Source of the DNA: Archegozetes longisetosus
Taxonomy: Eukaryota > Arthropoda > Arachnida > Sarcoptiformes > Trhypochthoniidae
NCBI GenBank assembly: GCA_018873245.2
Contig: JAEMBT020000001.1
Coordinates: 2,790,001-2,854,000 of the forward strand
Reading direction: 5' to 3'
DNA: 64,000 nt
Below, piece after piece: positions 53,657 through 64,000 of this stretch (positions within the stretch are counted from its first letter, which is position 1; each line of letters opens with the position of its first letter). The translations under genes and the position numbers were made by a program. The notes below the pieces were generated by a model. That model made no database searches. It saw only the letters and a program-made list of their open reading frames with translations, and was not told the origin of the DNA.

Positions 53657-55009
53657 AATTGAATGGGGTGTGAATTTAGAGCATAATTAATTAAGTTTTG
53701 TATAATTACTAATTTAAGATAAATTGTATTAACATAGCATTTTGAGCTAACCACTCAGTTTCTATTAACATTGAGTTTATTTCACACCTCTTAATAATAC
53801 GCACAAATTGACAGAATTTATTATTTTTTTGTGGAGCTATTCATCAATTATGTACCGCTTTTATTTTACATCCATTTCCTTAAATTTAGTTTGAATTAAC
53901 TTTTGCTTAACTAACTATTAAACTGTCTGCATTTGTCTCTTATTTAATTTGTGTCTAAAATAACCACAAAACTAATAAATAAGTCATAAGACAATTGTTT
54001 TAATGAGTAAAGTCTTCAATTGTATGTTGATATCAACTAGCTTTAATTTATGTTATTGAAGGGAGTAAACATATAGTTGTAGTAATCATTAAATCGATTA
54101 AAATCAAATAATTCGGTCAATCAATTAAATGCTTGTGCTCTAAATCGGCTTTAATTCAATTAATTGTTCTGTTTAATAATAAGCTATTTTTTAAGCTTGT
54201 CTTTGTTTAGCGGTATTCCCATTGAAAGCCATCCATAACTTTGTCTAATCGTAAATTAAAAGAATTTAAAACTTTCAACAGAAATTTGCATTGAACAAAA
54301 AAAGGATTAGAAGATTTAAATAGATTATAAATAATTATAAAGGATTATAAATGAACAAGATAAAAGTGAAATGGTAGATAAGATAGTAGAGAAAAATGAT
54401 AGAATTACGAATACAGTCCCTAAAATTGACGTAAGGCAGTTTAGAGCTTTGTTTTCCTTGAACAGAGGATTAAAGGGAGAAAAACAGCTGTGAGTGAAAG
54501 TCGACTCAATACTAGTATTATATTATATGAAAAACCAGTCGTAGCCATTCGCTGACTAGTTTGCTAATGTTTATAACACACTAAATACCAGTATTTCAGG
54601 TAAAATATCACTCATATTCGTCACTAAAATAAAAAGTGATTTACAATATGTTAGTGAAAGTTATTAACCAACAATTGATAGTGAATTGAATTGAGTTGAA
54701 GTGATTGAGAATATGAGAATTGAATTAAGTTGAAGTGACTAAGAACAGTGAAATCTATAGTGATTCAAATTGAAGCCAAGGTAAGAATATGGTCGAAGAA
54801 GAGAGCGGAGTTAATGGTAATTTTGCATTGAATTATTTCTATCCTTGACATCCAAACCATTTCTAGACTAAGCATTGGCAGTGACGTGCGAATGAGTGAA
54901 AGTCAATTGGTTCAGAGCATCAAAAAACAAGATTGTTTTGACACACTTTTCAAGCTCTAAGCTATCTAATAAAGTGATAAATCAGTTTCTTATTCAAATA
55001 TCTGCTATA
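53657..55009. promoter_or_regulatory. divergent intergenic region between TRAPPC9 and serine-rich ORF
   Basis: The two genes start about 1.35 kb apart on opposite strands, so this stretch must hold both promoters. It is AT-rich; a GAATTGAATTGAGTTGAAGTG-like motif is repeated near 54,680-54,740. A donor-like AAGGTAAGAATAT at 54,778-54,790 could end a 5' untranslated exon of the plus-strand gene. No clear TATA box is seen. Confidence 0.35.
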
Positions 55010-55771
55010 ATGAAACATTCGCGAAGATTTTCCTGGCCTTTAGATAGTTATGGTGAAGAATGTAAGGATAACGAACAATCAGAAAGTGGTAGATATGTTG
55101 ATATAGATAATGTAAACTTGTACTATAAGTTGCAGTGTTTTGTCGACGATGTCATCAAAAATGACATTGAAATTTGTCAGACTCGATGCAATTCTCATTG
55201 CAATCATAACTATAAAGTTCATTGTCATCAACTCAAACCATCTCTCAACTATTCCTTCAACGGTCTGATCAGAAAATATCGCAATTTTCCTAATAGTATG
55301 GCTGTTGATACTAAGGGACAAATCGATCGAAGGGTTTCTATGGTTAAGAATATGATATCACAAACGAATAGTTCATCACTGACCAGTTCAACCTCATCGT
55401 CAGAATCGAGTACAAGTTGTTCATCATGCAAGGCTCGAGAATCGATATCATCAACTGGTTCATCATCTAGTAGTTACAGACACGATGTGATCATAAACGA
55501 CAATGTAATGTCTTCGAGCAGTATGTCTTCTAGTAGTGATAGCGAAGCCATTTCTTATATAAGTAGCTTTAGTGGCCAACAAATGAATAATTCTCACGCT
55601 CTTCTACCTGATCAAATGATTTTACGCGAGTTATCTGAGATGAGAGCACTTCTGGAACAGATATTGGAAAATAGGGAACAATTGGGTCCCGAATGGAATC
55701 ACGAAAACACAGATGAACTTTTAAATTTAATTGGATTCTCTCTGTCAGGTATGAAAATAAATAATTTCTAA
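55010..55771 (+). CDS. serine-rich protein of unknown function, 253 aa (first exon?)
   Basis: No family recognised. The first ATG in the long open frame is at 55,010 (MKHSRRFSWPLD). A Cys/His cluster at residues about 56-74 (CQTRCNSHCNHNYKVHCH) might bind metal. Residues about 118-190 are Ser-rich. The C-terminal part, ILRELSEMRALLEQILENRE, is a likely amphipathic helix or coiled coil followed by DELLNLIGFSLS. As read, it ends with GMKINNF at 55,769. However, CTGTCAG followed by GTATGA at about 55,748 is a good splice donor in phase 1, so translation may continue in a later exon. It could be spliced to the RNF217 exon, for which TTAAAG before AAGGAAAGAACATGG at about 56,984 keeps the frame. 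It is on the same strand as RNF217 and about 1.2 kb upstream. Confidence 0.6.
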   Translation: MKHSRRFSWPLDSYGEECKDNEQSESGRYVDIDNVNLYYKLQCFVDDVIKNDIEICQTRCNSHCNHNYKVHCHQLKPSLNYSFNGLIRKYRNFPNSMAVDTKGQIDRRVSMVKNMISQTNSSSLTSSTSSSESSTSCSSCKARESISSTGSSSSSYRHDVIINDNVMSSSSMSSSSDSEAISYISSFSGQQMNNSHALLPDQMILRELSEMRALLEQILENREQLGPEWNHENTDELLNLIGFSLSGMKINNF

Positions 55772-56995
55772 TATCTAAAGTGTTTAATGTGATAAGATTT
55801 GAAAGGTTAGGCTGCTTGTGAGTTATCTTAATAACATGTGAATTATCTGCATGGATTATATCCTATTTATACGTATTATTGATTTTATATTTACATGTAC
55901 AATTTAGTCATAAATTGCTAAATAAGTAATAATATGATTATTGATGTCTGAATACCAATGGATTTTGACGGTATGCTATATGATATTGATTAGATTTATA
56001 GTTGTATATTAAATATATTTAGAATATATTCAGTTTATTTTCTAAATGGATAGAATGAAGACTCAGGCAATTTAGATAAACATATTTGGAAAGTAATTTC
56101 AATTTGAAACGCATACATACGTTACTATTATTATTATAATAAAATGTCATCTAAATGGAGTCTAGACTTTTGGCTAAATTGTGTCGGATATGCTAAATCT
56201 TTTTCAGACGATGCAAATTTCTTTACATTGATAGAATCAATTTTTAGGTTAATAGAGATTTTGCTGTATATTCGTAGCTAACGGAAGGAGCTGGGGGGCT
56301 ATAGTCCTCCAGAGAATTTTAAAATTTAAGTATAGGTCCTAATAGAAAGATGTTAGAAAAAAAGTTCGAGACTATATTTATTTGAAGCATCAATCGATTA
56401 TATGTTAAATAAAATAAAATATATAAACAGATATTTGAATGTGTTAGCTTATGATAGACCCTGAATGGTGGCTACATCACTATTAAACTAACATCTAAAG
56501 TATTAAAATTGAGTATAGTTGAGAAGTTGAAGTCCTTGCAAGTAATGACTAAAAATAATTAGTATGATATATACTCATATCTATAATTTGCCTAATGATT
56601 TAGCAGAAAACAATTGATTAGTCAGTGTATGATTATAGTAATGATTTAATTAAATTTGACATTAATTTATAGATTGTTTTAATTAATAAGTACTAAAAGC
56701 ATTACTTAGGAAATTCTATTAAATTAAACGTTTAGTAGATATCTCTTATATACACTCTTTTAAAGTATAGCTAATTACCAAACAATTCAAACTTCAGCTT
56801 TATGTTAATCAATCAAATCCTGTACTGTAAAGCTAATGCTCTAAATATAATTAACATTTAGATGACAAGTAGTACTTAAGTTGTTTTATATATAGTTTTA
56901 CTTGAATTGCGAAATATCTAAGCAAAGATAGTAATAAAATTAGAAAATAAACATAAAACTAAAAAAAAGAAAATATAATTAAAGAAGGAAAGAAC
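55772..56995 (+). other. spacer or intron between serine-rich ORF and RNF217
   Basis: AT-rich, without open frames of note. It is either intergenic, holding the RNF217 promoter and a 5'UTR that ends in a purine-rich leader before AACATGG, or an intron joining the two coding parts. The ATG at 56,996 has an in-frame TAA about 45 bp upstream, so any joining must use an acceptor within the last 40 bp. Confidence 0.4.
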
Positions 56996-59984
56996 ATGGA
57001 AGTAAAAGAGGCAAAAGTGGAGTACCCAATAGGAGGATGGTCATACTCAGAATGCGGAGTGTGTTTAGAAGTAGTATGGTTATACAAGAGGTACTGTTGC
57101 AACTACTGCGCGTGCATATCATGCTTGCGACAATACTACTCATCTCGGGTCGAGTTCGGAACAGTAAGCATCGAATGCATAAACCCATTGTGCCACAGCT
57201 ACGTACATCGGGATGAGATATCAGCTCGACTCGCGCCTCAAATGAAAGAAGTCTATAATAGATTATTACTAACAAGCGATCATTCGGAGCGAACCAAGCC
57301 ATGCCCACAATGCAATTATTTTATTACTTTAACTGATGAGAGACTCAAACAAATGAGGTCTAAATATAAAGATCCAACAGTTTTCAGGTAATAGTATTGG
57401 ATCAATGCAAGTATGGATTTGTTGATTCTAATAGATTAGACTTTAGTTGAAGGACAAGGACTCTAAAGCAGTCATGTGTTAACATTATGATGAATGAAAA
57501 ATTTAATTATTAAATTAAACATTGAAGGTTAATTACAATGAGATATGTTAATAATTATCTTAAGGTTTAAAATAATTAAAGCTAATTGATAATTTTGTAA
57601 AATTACAATCAATAATGGTTAGGGGTTAGGTTAGAAATAAATTAGGGCATACTTTGAACTAAAAAATGTATCAGAATAGTTTTAAGGTAGTTTTAAGGTT
57701 GTTTGAACATTGTTTTAAAATTGTTTCGACTTTGTTTAAACTTAACGTTTTACATTGAATTACTGAATAGGTAACTATGCAGAAGTGAGATGTTATAAAC
57801 ATGGATTTAGTGCAATAAAGTGCAATCTATAATAGAACTAAAATTAAAGATAAAACATTAGAGTACTTGATATAAGATACAATATATTAAACTTAATAAA
57901 ACAAACAATATCTAATTATAGTTAGAGAAAAGTGCTTATAGTGACTAGATGATAATGGAGTGGATTAATGAAAGTTGATTTTGCTTATTATAATACAACT
58001 GTTTGATTTATAATTAACATCTAACTACTTTCTCTCTCTATTTTACTCAACCGTATAATTCTAGATAAGATCTTCACATTTAGATTAACAAAATAATTCA
58101 TTTATTAATTAATTAATATATATATATAAACTTATATATTGAACTAAACTTTTATTTATGTCAATTTTTAAAGTGAAATAGTCTCATATATCTCATAGCT
58201 TTAATATAAATATTTTATTGAGTAATTAGAGCCGAAAGAAAAAAGAAATATTTAATAAAAATAACAAATATTTAATAAAAATAACTAGAACTAATTGAAC
58301 AGTAACTGACAAATAGTAATAAAAATTTCATATATTAAATAGAGTACAATGCACAGAATGTCAATTCTTTTGGTGTTTTAAATGTCACAGTCCTTGGCAT
58401 ACAGGTACGCATTAATTGTTTGACAAAATTATAATATATAAGTTGTAGTCCAACCACCCGAGCCTTCTAACTACTCAATTCACTTCTTTTATTCCTAACT
58501 TTCTTTTCTTCTCAATCAACTTCTACACTTTGTAATTAATACTTATTTCTAGCAAAAACTAGCTAACTGCAGATTTTTATTTATAGAAATTAGTAATATA
58601 TTAAAATTTAGAATTTTATTTTAGCAAAGTATATCATAATATATATAATACGAGTGGAGTCCTTATCGATTTCATTATGTGGTCAGATACGATTCTGTAA
58701 GTTTGTGGCAGTTACTAATGGACTACATAAACTAACCTAAAATAAGTTGCTTCTGGAAACAACTTGATATCCTAAGTTAAATGATATACTTACAGCCCTA
58801 GGGACTGGCCCTAAGCCCGCCAAACTTTGGATAGAAATATTACTCTTTCCCATATTGCTCATGTACCTACACATTATCCTAGGACCTCCCAAGACCAGGC
58901 ATTAGGGTTATTTAGAGGGTGTATTTACTTTAAAAAAAACATTGCTGCCGCAGAATTGATCCCTTAGCCGAAATGTCTGTTACGAGCATAAAAATATCCT
59001 TTAGAGCCTATGGCTTTTCCAAGTCTAACCTCACATACTATATATGATTGTTAGTACGAGTTGAGACTACTCCAACAATGCTATATTCAGGGACCTAGAT
59101 CCAATTTTGTCCCCTAGGGCCGTAAGTATAGTATCGTTTGACTTAGGATCTCGAGTTGTTTCCAACAATATCTCATTTTAGTTTATGTAGTTTATTAGTA
59201 ACTGCCACAAACTCATAGAGCCGTGTCTGGCCACATAATGAAATCGATAGGGACCTCACTCGTATTACATATGATATATTTTACTAAAATAAAATTCTAA
59301 TTTTTAATATATTGCTTATTTCTATAAGTTAAAGAATTTGGTGAAAACTGACACTTCCACATTAGGTATGTCAGAAAAAAGACTAATTACTTAAACGCAT
59401 ATCCCTAGACTTAACGTGTAAGCAATACAGAAAAGGTGATCGTCTATTGAAGACATGGGCAAAGGAGACAAATCACGGACAAGTAAACGCACAACGATGT
59501 CCGCGATGTTGCGTAAGTAAAACAGAACAAAAAAGTATATGTATTTGTAATTAAAGTATTAACTAAATGTGATAATTAACAGATATATATACAACGCACC
59601 AGTGGCTGCGACCACATGCACTGCACACGATGCAAAACAGATTTCTGCTACAAATGCGGAGACAAACTAAGAAGATTAAAATTCTTTGGAGACCACTACT
59701 CAAAGCTGAGTATATTCGGCTGTAAATTTAGATATAAAGCAGATAAACCACTACAACGCAAATTGATTCGTGGCGCTGTTTTTGGTAGTAAAGTCATGTT
59801 GGTCCCTATTCTTGGCTCTTTAGCTCTTTGTGCTGGTGCTGTTGTTGTTGTGCTTGGAGTGGCTGCTCTTCCACTTTATGGAGCTATTAAGATGTATCGC
59901 AGATATAAAGACAAACAGAATCTTAAGAATATTCGACAACAAATGGTTTCTACCATAAGTAGTAGTGTTACTCATATTGAATGA
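56996..59984 (+). CDS. RNF217: RNF217-type RBR E3 ubiquitin ligase
   Basis: RING-between-RING ligases take ubiquitin from an E2 onto a RING2 cysteine before passing it on. Four exons: 56,996-57,387; 58,343-58,404; 59,409-59,512; 59,583-59,984, total 960 nt (319 aa), phases consistent. RING1: CGVCLE, CCNYCACISC, ECINPLC. Then TKPCPQC leads into the IBR (VQCTECQFFWCFKCHSPWH). RING2: RCPRCCIYIQRTSGCDHM, with the GC cysteine as the expected catalytic residue, then CTRCKTDFCYKCG. After RING2, FFGDHYSKLSIFGCKFRY and an RRK-flanked membrane helix (residues about 262-290, rich in A/V/G/L) match human RNF217 closely and separate it from RNF144 and RNF19. It is therefore probably membrane-anchored, RING side cytosolic. 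The final basic tail KMYRRYKDKQNLK and SSS end are less conserved. Intron 2 carries a 741-bp mobile element. Confidence 0.93.
58584..59324. mobile_element. 741-bp foldback element in RNF217 intron 2
   Basis: Arms of about 225 bp are inverted copies. The outer ends are TAGAAATTAGTAATATATTA and its inverse; inside are shared words AATACGAGTG, ATCGATTTCATTATGTGG, GTTTGTGGCAGTTACTAAT and TACTTAC(A/G)GCCCTAGGG. The flanks suggest a TA duplication. The centre is GC-richer with no open frame. Removing it would leave a 263-bp intron. Confidence 0.8.
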
Positions 59985-61660
59985 ATTGTTTCAATTCTGG
60001 CTAGATTCCGATTCGATTCTGACAAAATTGCGACAAAATTCTGACATAATTGAAGTTTAATAACTTTTAAGTTATTATTAAATTATTATAATTTTTACAA
60101 TTATGATCTTTTAATTACATACGACTGATTAGTCCTTAAATACTAGTCTCTCTAATTAAAATATTGATAATTAGATTGATTTGAAAAATAGGATAATAAT
60201 AGTTAGTAAAATGATCAAATGTCATACAGTATTGAACCAACTATTCAATTGCTTATGCACTAAATTGTTTATCTCTAAACGTTACTTTGCATTGTTCAAT
60301 AGACTCATATGTTTTAATATATTTGTTCTATTATTCTAATAAATATATTAAATACTTAGTTCTTTTTCTTATAATGTTTTGTATTGTCTGTCTTCAATTT
60401 GATCTAAATTCGGTTATTGTCAACCAATTGCAACTCAACTCATACATAAATAGTGATCTTTTATAATGATGTTGAGTTTTTAGATAATGATTCTCTAAAA
60501 CACTATAGAAATTAACATTTTAGGATTAAGCTAGCTAAATGTCCACCATCTAATTGAAGCTAATACTACCAAATTGAATTGAATAACTAATATAATCAAT
60601 AATTGAGAACAAACATGAAATACTGGTTGACAATATCGTAAATGGATAAACATTATTTCTATGAATTTGTTTTACAGTTGAAAACGAAATATTTAGTGTT
60701 AGCAACAAGGAAAACGCAGTGCTATGTGAATTTGCTTGTGATGCGCATCAATCTATTACTATAATGAATCAAATTGGTTAATATCCGGTTGTTATGGTCT
60801 GATGGAAAGGGCGCCACATAAAGACGTTGCTGTATTGTACATATACCAAACAAAACTAATAAGTAATGTGAAATGATCAAACGTTTAAAGATTGATAGTG
60901 AGCTAGTGAGAAGTAATTCAAGTATATAAGCCAATTGAATGTTGACGTTTTTGTTGATAAATACATTTTCTCATTATAAGTTATTTTAACATTTTTAAGC
61001 AGTTGAACATAGAAGTTAATATTAATTGAATATCATTTTAAGGTTATGTCAATGAATTAAAACTAACTCAATAGTGAGATAAACTCACTTCAAATGAGAG
61101 TATTATGTCAAATATTGAGGAAAAGTAATAGAAAAGTAATAAGAAAATTGACCGCTATACCCAATACTCTTTTATGTAATACAATAGATATAGATCTCTA
61201 GCAATCAGATCTTTGCACAACTACTAAACTAAATACATTTTCCACTAATTTCAAGCTTGAGTATATATTACAATTAGCGTATTCAAATATGTTTTAATAA
61301 CATTGAATATTTTTATTAAAACATGTTTTACTACACTTTCAATAGTTAGTGACATAATTGAAATGTATGAGGAAAGTTGACATAGATGTACTTTTATGTA
61401 TACTAATCATTACGTTTACAAACGTATTGAATATTTTATAATTTTATTGTATTTCAACGTTTACTTTTCAAACATATTTCTACTCAATAACTACACTATT
61501 TGGAGAAACATTTTTCAATTATTTAGCTTTCATCAAATTATACGAAATTTCAATTGTGGTAACCACTGATAAAATAGATGGTATAGAATAACCATAGAAT
61601 AGGTATAGAATTGTAAAGAATAGAAAATTGATATCAATTTTGAAAATTATAACAATGTAA
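59985..61660. other. intergenic, no gene seen
   Basis: AT-rich sequence. AATAAA at about 60,340 may be the RNF217 poly(A) signal. A partial copy of the GATAGCAAC MITE family lies at about 60,699-60,805 (TTAGCAACAAGG, later CCGGTTGTTATGG). Confidence 0.45.
60699..60805. mobile_element. MITE copy 6 (GATAGCAAC family), partial
   Basis: Starts TTAGCAACAAGG, has GCTATGTGAATTTGC and GCGCATCAATCT near the left as in copy 5, and a GGTTGTTATGG near the right. It lacks the central AT-rich block, so it is a deleted copy. Confidence 0.4.
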
Positions 61661-61674
61661 AGTATTTTGTCGGG

Positions 61675-61682
61675 TATAAAAG
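61675..61682 (+). promoter_or_regulatory. TATA box of small secreted-protein gene
   Basis: TATAAAAG preceded by CGGG, 58 bp before the start codon; this is a suitable distance for a leader of about 30 nt. Confidence 0.7.
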
Positions 61683-61740
61683 GGAGAAAATTTAGATGAG
61701 ATATTAAAGCAGAAACATATCTAGAAAGTGAGAGCTAGTT

Positions 61741-62058
61741 ATGGTAAACAAGATGAAAATCATATTGCTAGTAATATCAATAATGTTAGTATGTTTAGTA
61801 TGTAAAGTCAATTCAGAAACACTAAAAGAGAAGATTTCAGGTGCAAAAGTATTGATGTCAGGAATGAAAGATACTGTAGTGGAGCAAAGTAAGCAATTTG
61901 CAAGTGAAATTGGTAATACAGTAAAAGCATGTGCTAATGGTATAACATCTCAAAATTGTACTAATGAGCGAAATAATTTGAAGAGTCATGCTAAAACTGC
62001 TATAGAAACTGGAAAGACTTTGACTGGAATTGCTGCTAAACAAATCGTCAATGGATAA
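61741..62058 (+). CDS. small secreted protein of unknown function, 105 aa
   Basis: An intronless frame with its own TATA box and poly(A) signals (AATAAA at 62,111 and 62,138). The N-terminus is a classical signal peptide: MVNKMK, then a hydrophobic core IILLVISIMLVCLVC, with likely cleavage after VNS near residue 25. The mature chain of about 80 residues is polar and probably helical (EKISGAKVLMSGMKDTV..., later AKTAIETGKTLTGIAAKQIV). It has only two Cys (CANGITSQNC), which could form one disulfide. No family is recognised; amphipathic helices and small size are compatible with a haemolymph, salivary or antimicrobial-type peptide, but nothing here proves a role. Confidence 0.75.
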   Translation: MVNKMKIILLVISIMLVCLVCKVNSETLKEKISGAKVLMSGMKDTVVEQSKQFASEIGNTVKACANGITSQNCTNERNNLKSHAKTAIETGKTLTGIAAKQIVNG

Positions 62059-62099
62059 ACAAGATAATCTATAAACACATTCCAACTTTCAATACTGTC

Positions 62100-62977
62100 A
62101 ATACTATTTGAATAAATATTTTAAAGCAATAGATTTGAATAAATATTTTAGAGCAAATAGATATGTTGTGTAAGTTGAAACTGTTATCACAACGTGCGAA
62201 GCAATGTAATAAATGATAAGGTAGTGAAAAGGTTCAAACTGAGCTGTAGTAGCTTACAATAGATATGTTTTGATAGCCATTTCAATTCATAATAGTCATA
62301 AGTTTATTTTGAACAATATCTCAACTTTCAGTTAGACGTTTGTTAAAAGTTATGTTTAGTAAGAATAAGTGGTGTTCAAAATACAAAAATTGATTTGAAG
62401 ATGAAAATAACATGGAAGCAAAGAATATCAAATTGAAATAGTATCGAAATAATGAATATAAAAATTAGAATATTTCACTATCTATTGGTAACGACATAAG
62501 TTTGATAAGCAGTTGAATAAATCAAAAATGTTTATTATCCACTATTATTACTGTTAATATGAGATAAGATTCAATTTGAAACAATTATTAATATTAGTGC
62601 TGCTGAGAGTGATTAGCAAACATAAAATAGTCTTGTTAATAATGGTTTTAATGGTTTTAATGGTTTCATATTAGAAATCATTTGTGTTAAGTAGAAGACA
62701 AAGTTAGCTATATTCAACCATAACTCAAATATATTATCATCTAATTTATGACTAACCAGAATTAGATAATAACTACCACATCTATTGTTTGGTAACCATA
62801 ATTTTCATTCGCATGTTATACTATTCATCAAAACTCTATTGCAAATGAGCACAACTCTCAAACAAAGTCTGGATTAAAGTTTGGATTAAAGTTTGGATTA
62901 AATTAATAAAATGGATAAAAAGGAATCTCCTATCAAATGTAAAATTGATTAGTTTTCAACTTTTGCTTCTTTAACAG
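62100..62977. other. spacer or upstream intron of TQT/CaaX gene
   Basis: AT-rich sequence without a supportable exon. A 15-bp unit GTTTGGATTAAA is repeated three times at about 62,865-62,905. It ends in a good polypyrimidine tract and acceptor (TTTTGCTTCTTTAACAG) at 62,977. Confidence 0.4.
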
Positions 62978-63772
62978 CTTTCCTGACGAATACCATGTTT
63001 TTTACAGTTTTAATTTCATCTGCAATTAAGAGCCAATCAACTTCTTCACTAATGAGCCCAATGGTTAGAACGCCGCCAGTTGTGACAGATTTATTCAAAT
63101 CTAAGACGCTTCAATCGATCACACCTCAATCCATGTCAAGTGAATCAGTACTCACTAAACCTGTTAGCCCTTTAACCTTATGCTTCGGCGGTCGAACCAT
63201 TGCAGACACAGACACACAAACAGAAACAGTGGTTAAGTGCGAAATGCAATCTCAAACAGATTTGTCAGTCAGTAATCAAGAAACTCAAACAGAAGATTAT
63301 AAAAATGATCTGCATGTCTGTCCATTACCTCAAATTAAAGATTTAGCTGAAAAATCGACTCAAACTTTAGAGATGAGTGAAAGTGATTCAGATATTGAAC
63401 CAAAGCTGACTATTCAGTTGAATAATAGCGATCAAAGTTTGGTTAAGTTGAATAATAGCGATCAAAGTTTAGTTAAGTTATGTGAAAATAGTTCTCAAAC
63501 TGAAATGACAAATTCGACACTCAGTCAGGTTTGTGTTATTAAGATTCGATAAATATATTTCAATACATAATCTTTTGTTTCAGTCAATCAAAATTAAAGA
63601 GAGTATAATAGAAGAAATTAATGCATTAGAAGAAATTCAGAATCAAATGAATTACGCAGAGAGTATCGACAAAATCACTACTGAGAATCAGGTTAATGCA
63701 AATATGATCAATCGCGCAGAGAACAATCAAAACGTTAACAAGATTAGGAGGAGTTGTTGTTATATTTTATAG
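62978..63772 (+). CDS. TQT-motif protein with C-terminal CaaX box, 3' exons
   Basis: Exon A runs from an acceptor at 62,977 (or 63,007, or a start at 62,995) to 63,528; intron 63,529-63,583 (55 bp) has GT-AG ends; exon B is 63,584-63,772, ending in TAG. Counting from the ATG at 62,995 gives 240 aa. The chain is mostly disordered and carries five TQT-like motifs: DTQTE (73-77), QSQTD (85-89), ETQTE (96-100), KSTQT (120-124) and SSQTE (166-170). KSTQT fits the dynein light chain LC8 recognition motif exactly. An 11-residue unit LNNSDQSLVK(L) is duplicated at about 142-162. Exon B starts helical (IKESIIEEINALEEIQNQM) and ends KIRRSCCYIL, a CaaX box (Leu-type, geranylgeranyl) next to a possible palmitoyl Cys and basic residues. 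Family not recognised; upstream exons probably exist. Confidence 0.7.
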
Positions 63773-63837
63773 CTCGATTAAGTTTATGTTTTGTAGTTTG
63801 GTTATGGTATGGAAAATGGGTTCTGTTGAGTCGAGCA

Positions 63838-64000
63838 CCGATACTTAACTATACATAACTATACATAACTATACATAACTATACATAACTATGCATATCT
63901 GTAGATATCTATGCATATCTATACATTACTATTCTGAACCATTCCCAACTATTCCCAACTATTGTCAACTACACATAACTATATCTAACTATACATTACC
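63838..64000. repeat. 10-bp tandem repeat to window edge
   Basis: Units of AACTATACAT repeated five times perfectly, then decaying into CTATGCATAT, CTATTCCCAA and related units up to the right border. Confidence 0.85.

Noticed and set aside
57000..59984. RNF144 or parkin-type identity for the RBR gene
   Set aside because: The segment after RING2 (FGDH...LSIFGCKFRY plus single membrane helix) matches RNF217; parkin's ubiquitin-like and RING0 domains are absent.

Overview
This is an AT-rich, gene-poor window from an animal nuclear genome. The evidence for a eukaryote is spliced genes with GT-AG introns, animal-specific families (TASK-type K2P channel, TRAPPC9, RNF217) and many DNA transposons. 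Short runs of CCTAACC/GGTTAGG match the arthropod telomere unit (TTAGG)n. Together with short introns (several of 57-80 bp) and few, large exons, this points to an arthropod. A mite or similar lineage is possible, but that is only a guess.

Layout. 1-17.0 kb has no recognisable exon; it is full of microsatellites, minisatellites and relics, and may be intron of the gene that follows. At 17.0-17.4 kb (minus) lie the first exon and a 16-nt microexon of a TASK-type two-pore potassium channel; the rest of that gene was not found and probably lies beyond the left edge. A possible orphan ORF lies at 17.6-18.2 kb. 18.3-33.6 kb is gene-poor. At 33.6-35.2 kb (minus) are several coding-like fragments broken by frameshifts and stops. 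36-43.5 kb is a transposon cluster: a terminal-inverted-repeat element, a non-autonomous element with an 8-bp target duplication (hAT hallmark), a dead 1.55-kb Tc1-family transposon with TA duplication, a MITE and a foldback element.

The gene-dense part starts at 43.8 kb. It holds complete thymidylate synthase (minus, 5 exons, 298 aa) with a palindromic E2F-type site upstream; two more inverted-repeat elements (45.6-46.6 and 46.9-48.3 kb, the second enclosing a long hairpin and a tRNA-like box); complete TRAPPC9 (minus, 8 exons, 1387 aa); a serine-rich unknown gene (plus); complete RNF217-type RBR ubiquitin ligase (plus, 4 exons, 319 aa) with a 741-bp foldback element in an intron; a small intronless secreted protein; and the 3' exons of a protein with repeated TQT motifs and a C-terminal CaaX box.

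The genes are not an operon and share no obvious pathway: nucleotide synthesis, vesicle tethering, ubiquitination, K+ leak current. TRAPPC9 and the serine-rich ORF are divergent, about 1.35 kb apart. I found no convincing new multi-gene system. The most unusual points are the microexon at the channel filter, the multivalent TQT/CaaX protein, the long hairpin element and the unidentified coding relic. All exon models were made by eye from reading frame, splice signals and remembered family sequences; no alignment was run.
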